Shown in pieces: positions 60,752-64,000 of a stretch of DNA of 64,000 nucleotides; position 1 is the stretch's first letter; each line of letters starts with the position of its first letter. The translations under genes were made by a program, and so were the position numbers. The stretch comes from Alteribacillus bidgolensis (GTDB lineage: Bacteria; Bacillota; Bacilli; Bacillales; Marinococcaceae): the NCBI RefSeq assembly GCF_002886255.1, contig NZ_KZ614149.1:868001-932000 (forward strand). Reading direction: 5' to 3'. The notes under the pieces were generated by a model. The model saw only the letters and a program-made list of their open reading frames with translations, made no database searches and was not told where the DNA came from.

Positions 60752-62263
60752 TTAAAATTGGTAAAGTCCTTTGTATTTTTCTTTTAGATACGTTAGTAAA
60801 TGTACAGGATTCACACCTTCCCCAGTAGCATCTTTAAGAATTTCTTCCGGTTTTTTCATTCGGCCGTGCTGGTGAACATTTTCAGTTAGCCACTCTTTAA
60901 TAGGGGCCAGTTCTCCTCTTAAACAATGATCATCAAATGTTGGTATGTCTTTTAGCATCGCGTTTTTTAACTGGGCTGCATAAATATAGCCTAATGCATA
61001 AGATGGAAAGTAACCGAACGCACCGAATGACCAATGCACATCTTGGAGAACTCCTTTACTGTTATTCGGCGGAGTTACGCCTAGGTATTCTTCCATTTTT
61101 TCATTCCAGACGCGCGGAAGATCTTTTACTTGAAGATCGCCGCTAATCAGCGCTTTTTCCATTTCGTATCGCAAGATAATATGAAGCGAATACGTCATCT
61201 CATCTGCTTCAATGCGGATAAGAGATGGTTTTGCTTCATTGATAGCGTGATAAAAACGATCGAGAGCTACGTCGTCAAATTGTCCGTTCGAATAAGATTT
61301 TAATAAATCATAATTCCTTTCCCAGAAAGAACGATTGCGGCCGACAAAGTTTTCATAAAATAACGATTGGGATTCATGAATGCCCATGGAAGTGCCATCG
61401 CATAGGACGGTTCCTTCTAGTTTTTCTGACAGGTTTTGTTCGTAAAGAGCATGACCGCCTTCATGAATCGTGCCAAATACGGCGGTGCGAAAATCGTTTT
61501 CATCATATTTGGTTGTTACCCGTACATCATTTGGATTTAATCCAATCGCAAATGGATGTACCGTTTCATCAAGTCGGCCGGCTTTAAAGTCATACGTCAT
61601 TTGTTCTAAAATATCTAAGCTGAACGCGCGCTGCTTTTCTTTTGGGAAATGTTCGAACAAAAAGCTAGTATCCGGTTTATGCGGAGAAGAAGTGACTCCT
61701 TCCACTAATGGAATTAATCCGTTTCTCAAACGCCCGAATACGTCATCGAGCTTGTCCACAGTCATCCCTGGTTCATAATCTTCAATCAAAGCATTATATG
61801 GATGGCCTTCATATCCCCAGTACTCAGCAAATTTTCGGTTGAAATCTACAATTTTCTCGAGGTAAGGCTGAAAAGTTTCAAAATCATTATTTTCCTTCGC
61901 TTCTTCCCAAACCGATTCCGTTTTTGACGTTAAAACGCTGTATTCCTTAAATTCGTCTTCTGGGATTTTTTTGGAACGATCGTATTCCTTTTTCAATTCT
62001 TCGGTAGCTTTCGTTGTAATGGAGGAAACAGTATTTTCCGCTCCGCTTTCTAATAGTGTATGAATGTATTCTCCGGTTTCTTCAGATGTTTTTAGTTTAA
62101 AGAGCTCAGTCGAAAGGAGCCCGAGCACTTCTGAACGCTGATCCGCTCCCTTTTTAGGAGCGCCGGTGCGCGCATCCCAATGCATTAAGCCAATGGCTTG
62201 TTCGTAGGCAGATAATTTTTTCATATGTTCATGAAACGCAGCTTCGGTTTTTTTTAGACTCAC
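60752..62263 (-). CDS. M32 carboxypeptidase (Taq type)
   Basis: A 503-residue zinc metallopeptidase removing C-terminal residues from peptides in the cytoplasm. The zinc motif HEGGHALYEQN lies near residue 255, preceded by VTTKYDENDFRTAVFGTI, with the family motifs GMHWDARTGAP-type (LMHWDARTGAPKKG) near the start and IRIEADEMTYSLHII later. The GTG at 62263 is chosen because AAAGGAG lies 9 bases upstream; an ATG at 62311 would add 16 residues. Monocistronic by position. Confidence 0.9.
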   Translation of the reverse strand: MSLKKTEAAFHEHMKKLSAYEQAIGLMHWDARTGAPKKGADQRSEVLGLLSTELFKLKTSEETGEYIHTLLESGAENTVSSITTKATEELKKEYDRSKKIPEDEFKEYSVLTSKTESVWEEAKENNDFETFQPYLEKIVDFNRKFAEYWGYEGHPYNALIEDYEPGMTVDKLDDVFGRLRNGLIPLVEGVTSSPHKPDTSFLFEHFPKEKQRAFSLDILEQMTYDFKAGRLDETVHPFAIGLNPNDVRVTTKYDENDFRTAVFGTIHEGGHALYEQNLSEKLEGTVLCDGTSMGIHESQSLFYENFVGRNRSFWERNYDLLKSYSNGQFDDVALDRFYHAINEAKPSLIRIEADEMTYSLHIILRYEMEKALISGDLQVKDLPRVWNEKMEEYLGVTPPNNSKGVLQDVHWSFGAFGYFPSYALGYIYAAQLKNAMLKDIPTFDDHCLRGELAPIKEWLTENVHQHGRMKKPEEILKDATGEGVNPVHLLTYLKEKYKGLYQF

Positions 62264-62407
62264 TAGATTCGCTCCTTTATATGTAGAAAATCCTGCTTCA
62301 GTCAGAAACAATTTCTTGATAAATAACGATTATCCTGCTGATTTACCGTTATTTTTGAAACATTTCTGTTCTCATGTTATAACATAAAAACAGAGAGGAG
62401 AGATACA

Positions 62408-62710
62408 ATGGAACTGACGATTACCCCGGCAGCAGCTCATCATTATAAGGATGAAATGGATTTGAAAGAAGGCGATCACCTAAGATTGTTTGTTCGAATC
62501 GGCGGGATCGGCTCCGGCGGCTTTTCGATTGGAGTGGCAAAAGAAAAACCCGAAGCAGAGGCGTACGTGCTTCAGGAAAAAGGTGTTTCTTTTTTTGTCA
62601 ATCCCCAAGATAAATGGTATTTAGACGGCATGACGATCTCGTACGATAAAACCATTGATTTGTTGCAGTTTGAAAATCCGAAGATCTATGATGTTATCAA
62701 CCCGAAATAA
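62408..62710 (+). CDS. yneR: HesB/YneR-like protein
   Basis: A 100-residue HesB-fold protein: MELTITPAAAHHYKDEMDL, LRLFVRIGGIGSGGFSIGVA and LDGMTISYDKTIDLLQFENP. It lacks the Cys triad of IscA/SufA Fe-S carriers, like YneR of B. subtilis, so cluster binding is doubtful. In B. subtilis yneR lies within a few genes of parE; here it is about 11 kb away with the ketone-body region between. GAGAGGAGAG ribosome site. Confidence 0.82.
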   Translation: MELTITPAAAHHYKDEMDLKEGDHLRLFVRIGGIGSGGFSIGVAKEKPEAEAYVLQEKGVSFFVNPQDKWYLDGMTISYDKTIDLLQFENPKIYDVINPK

Positions 62711-62719
62711 GGTTGAGGA

Positions 62720-62902
62720 TTAGTTTTTTAAATGATATTCCCACGCCTGCTGCAGCTGCTCTTTTGCTTCTTCGATCGCTGTTTTCCCCTCTGGCAGACG
62801 CACTGGCTCCCCATGCGATTGGAATGCTTTTTCCACGTTTCCGATCGCTTTTTCTATTTGCTGCAATGAATACAGCCCTTGATCCTTTTGAAATCTCACC
62901 AA
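62720..62902 (-). CDS. Small hypothetical protein (60 aa)
   Basis: MVRFQKDQGLYSLQQIEKAI, GNVEKAFQSHGEPVRLPEGK and TAIEEAKEQLQQAWEYHLKN, two helices joined by a Pro/Gly turn. AAGGAGGG ribosome site is strong. It runs tail-to-tail with the HesB-like gene. Family unknown to me. Confidence 0.6.
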   Translation of the reverse strand: MVRFQKDQGLYSLQQIEKAIGNVEKAFQSHGEPVRLPEGKTAIEEAKEQLQQAWEYHLKN

Positions 62903-63100
62903 CTCTTTTTCCCTCCTTGAAGGTATTACTCTAAAAGAATATCCAAAACAAGAAAAGAATATGACTACTTTTTTCTGGGTCTTTTGAACTAAAAAAGGAC
63001 AGGCTTCTTTTATTGCTTACCTCAGATTCAAAAGAAAAAATGCATAATAATGGGAGCTCAGGCGAAAATTATAACTACAATTTAAAGGAGGGCATTATGT
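62903..63100. other. Divergent promoter region
   Basis: Contains start signals for the 60-aa gene and sspH. A forespore sigma-G-type promoter is expected for sspH but could not be picked out with confidence. Confidence 0.45.
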
Positions 63101-63280
63101 ATGAATAAAGAACGTGCCAAAGAAATTTTCCACGCACCTGAGATGATCGATGTTACCCATGATGAAAGACCAGTGTACATTGAAGAGGTTATTGAAAGAA
63201 ATGAAACGGCTCGTATTCACCCCATGGATCAACCTAACATTATTCAAGAAGTACCTTTATATGAATTGAAAGAGAAATAA
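63101..63280 (+). CDS. sspH: Small acid-soluble spore protein H
   Basis: A 59-residue SspH: MNKERAKEIFHAPEMIDVTH, DERPVYIEEVIERNETARIH and MDQPNIIQEVPLYEL. The pattern of a conserved N-terminal RAxEI, central IEEV and NETARI and closing QEVPV identifies the SspH family of minor forespore SASPs. The ATG at 63101 follows AAAGGAGGG; an out-of-frame ATG four bases earlier stops at once. Confidence 0.9.
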   Translation: MNKERAKEIFHAPEMIDVTHDERPVYIEEVIERNETARIHPMDQPNIIQEVPLYELKEK

Positions 63281-63387
63281 AAATAAATTTATCAATAAGA
63301 TTTGTTCTCATCTTAACGAGCAGGTCTTTTTGATGAGATCTTCTCTGTCGATTTGAAGGTGCAATGGTACACAAAACAGTTCATACA

Positions 63388-63421
63388 AAAAGAGCCAGCA
63401 TTCTAACCATTCTGGCTCTTT
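63388..63421. terminator. Bidirectional terminator
   Basis: AAAGAGCCAG pairs with CTGGCTCTTT; usable from both sides. Confidence 0.85.
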
Positions 63422-63448
63422 CATTTATATTTATAAACAGTAATAAAG

Positions 63449-63640
63449 TTATTTTCTTCCATTATTTTTATTTTGTTTGCGAATCTCTTCTACTACATGA
63501 TTTGGTAAATTTGGAATAAATCCCCCTAACTCCGTTGAGCCAGCTGGTATATTATTGGTTGGGATCCTGCGAACAGCACAGACGCTGTTACAACAAATAT
63601 TAACAACCGCATTCACATTAAGTAAGAATACCTCATTCAA
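63449..63640 (-). CDS. Possible small protein (63 aa)
   Basis: MNEVFLLNVNAVVNICCNSV, CAVRRIPTNNIPAGSTELGG and PNLPNHVVEEIRKQNKN. It is closed before a good terminator on its strand, and its composition is coding-like, but the ribosome site is poor and no family is recognised. Confidence 0.35.
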   Translation of the reverse strand: MNEVFLLNVNAVVNICCNSVCAVRRIPTNNIPAGSTELGGFIPNLPNHVVEEIRKQNKNNGRK

Positions 63641-63718
63641 AATATGTTACGTATGAGTAAGCTAGATGGTAGAGTAGTAGACTTGAGAATCCTTGTACAA
63701 AAAAATAAGAAAAAATAG

Positions 63719-64000
63719 TGGACCTTGACAAAAGGGATAAGCAGGGTGGCACTCCACCATTCTTTTATCACAAACGTCAGTCAAGAAATATGGGAAATGA
63801 AGGAGATTCTACCTGTATTGTTTGATAATCCTTTGAAAAGGGCTGCTATTTTAGAAGATATACAAATCGTGTGTATAGGAATTGCTAAAACCTTAGAAAA
63901 ACAAATCGGGTTGCTGGGCGAATTAGGGATAGACTTAGCCATTGGCGAAGAAGGAAAAATAGGAATCATTGAAGTAAATGGCAGATCGCAAAAAGAATTT
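63719..64000 (+). pseudogene. YheC/YheD-like ATP-grasp gene, 5-prime truncated, runs off the window
   Basis: From about 63719 the frame reads TKGISRVALHHSFITNVSQE, IVCIGIAKTLEKQIGLLG and ELGIDLAIGEEGKIGIIEVN, the last part of the YheC/YheD endospore-coat-associated ATP-grasp family (GELGIDxGID and EVNxxP motifs). A TAG sits immediately upstream, so the first 250 or so residues of a normal protein are missing. The 3-prime end lies beyond base 64000. Confidence 0.55.

Larger units (their letters stand above)
63281..63718. other. Intergenic stretch with terminators
   Basis: Holds a terminator at 63388, an imperfect hairpin GATGAGA/TCTCATC near 63309-63341 and a low-confidence minus-strand frame. 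Confidence 0.45.

Noticed and set aside
1..64000. CRISPR array, prophage, tRNA or rRNA genes
   Set aside because: No regular repeat-spacer pattern, phage structural genes or clover-leaf sequences were noticed on either strand by eye.

Overview
The window comes from a low-GC, endospore-forming member of the Bacillaceae. Direct signs of this are a complete gerPABCDEF operon, spoVIF, sspH, CotF-like coat genes, five YjcZ-type microproteins, TTG and GTG starts behind strong AGGAGG ribosome binding sites, and a parE-parC pair next to a yneT-like CoA-binding gene, as in Bacillus subtilis. A BCCT-type osmolyte transporter and the wreck of a second osmoprotectant transporter fit a salt-tolerant lifestyle, but the species cannot be named from the sequence.

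Layout. 0.1-2.6 kb: a zinc alcohol dehydrogenase and a class II aldolase. 2.7-17.6 kb: a membrane-lipid region in which three families each occur twice (an alkaline-phosphatase-fold phosphodiesterase, a diacylglycerol-kinase-type lipid kinase and a GT28 diacylglycerol glycosyltransferase), together with PlsC, a monoacylglycerol-lipase-like hydrolase, a GT4 glycosyltransferase and an EEP hydrolase. A glutamine-rich protein, CotF-like genes and a DUF2512 membrane protein lie between the two sets. 17.6-21 kb: a decayed stretch holding an IS3 fragment and broken glutamate-synthase-like, thioredoxin, flavin-reductase and VrrA-like genes. 21-34 kb: a sporulation region with YjcZ microproteins, gerP, a GerPF paralog, spoVIF and an Hsp20 protein, plus a GlpQ-type phosphodiesterase and two regulators.

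34.4-41.3 kb is a zinc-starvation island: folE2, a SufU paralog, a zinc-free S14 ribosomal protein, three COG0523 (CobW-like) GTPases and a Fur-family gene that is probably zur itself. At least four good 21-bp Zur boxes are readable, two of them bracketing a textbook sigma-A promoter. A frameshifted yidD gene sits beside folE2. The logic is zinc sparing (zinc-independent paralogs of zinc enzymes and ribosomal proteins) plus zinc allocation by metallochaperone GTPases.

42-52.9 kb holds the BCCT transporter with a palindromic operator, a hydratase/metallo-beta-lactamase trio, a YdjM-like membrane protein, topoisomerase IV and the wrecked OpuC-type ABC transporter. 53-60.6 kb is a ketone-body module (3-hydroxybutyrate-type dehydrogenase, GntP-family permease, fused CoA-transferase, sigma-54 activator, thiolase) with perfect -24/-12 promoters in front of both the CoA-transferase operon and the thiolase. 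The right end carries an M32 carboxypeptidase, a HesB-like gene, sspH and the tail of a YheC/YheD-like gene that runs out of the window.

Across the window lie four copies of a roughly 97-bp structured repeat with a base-pair covariation, a 230-bp element with inverted ends, and many terminator hairpins. No tRNA, rRNA, CRISPR array or prophage was seen.
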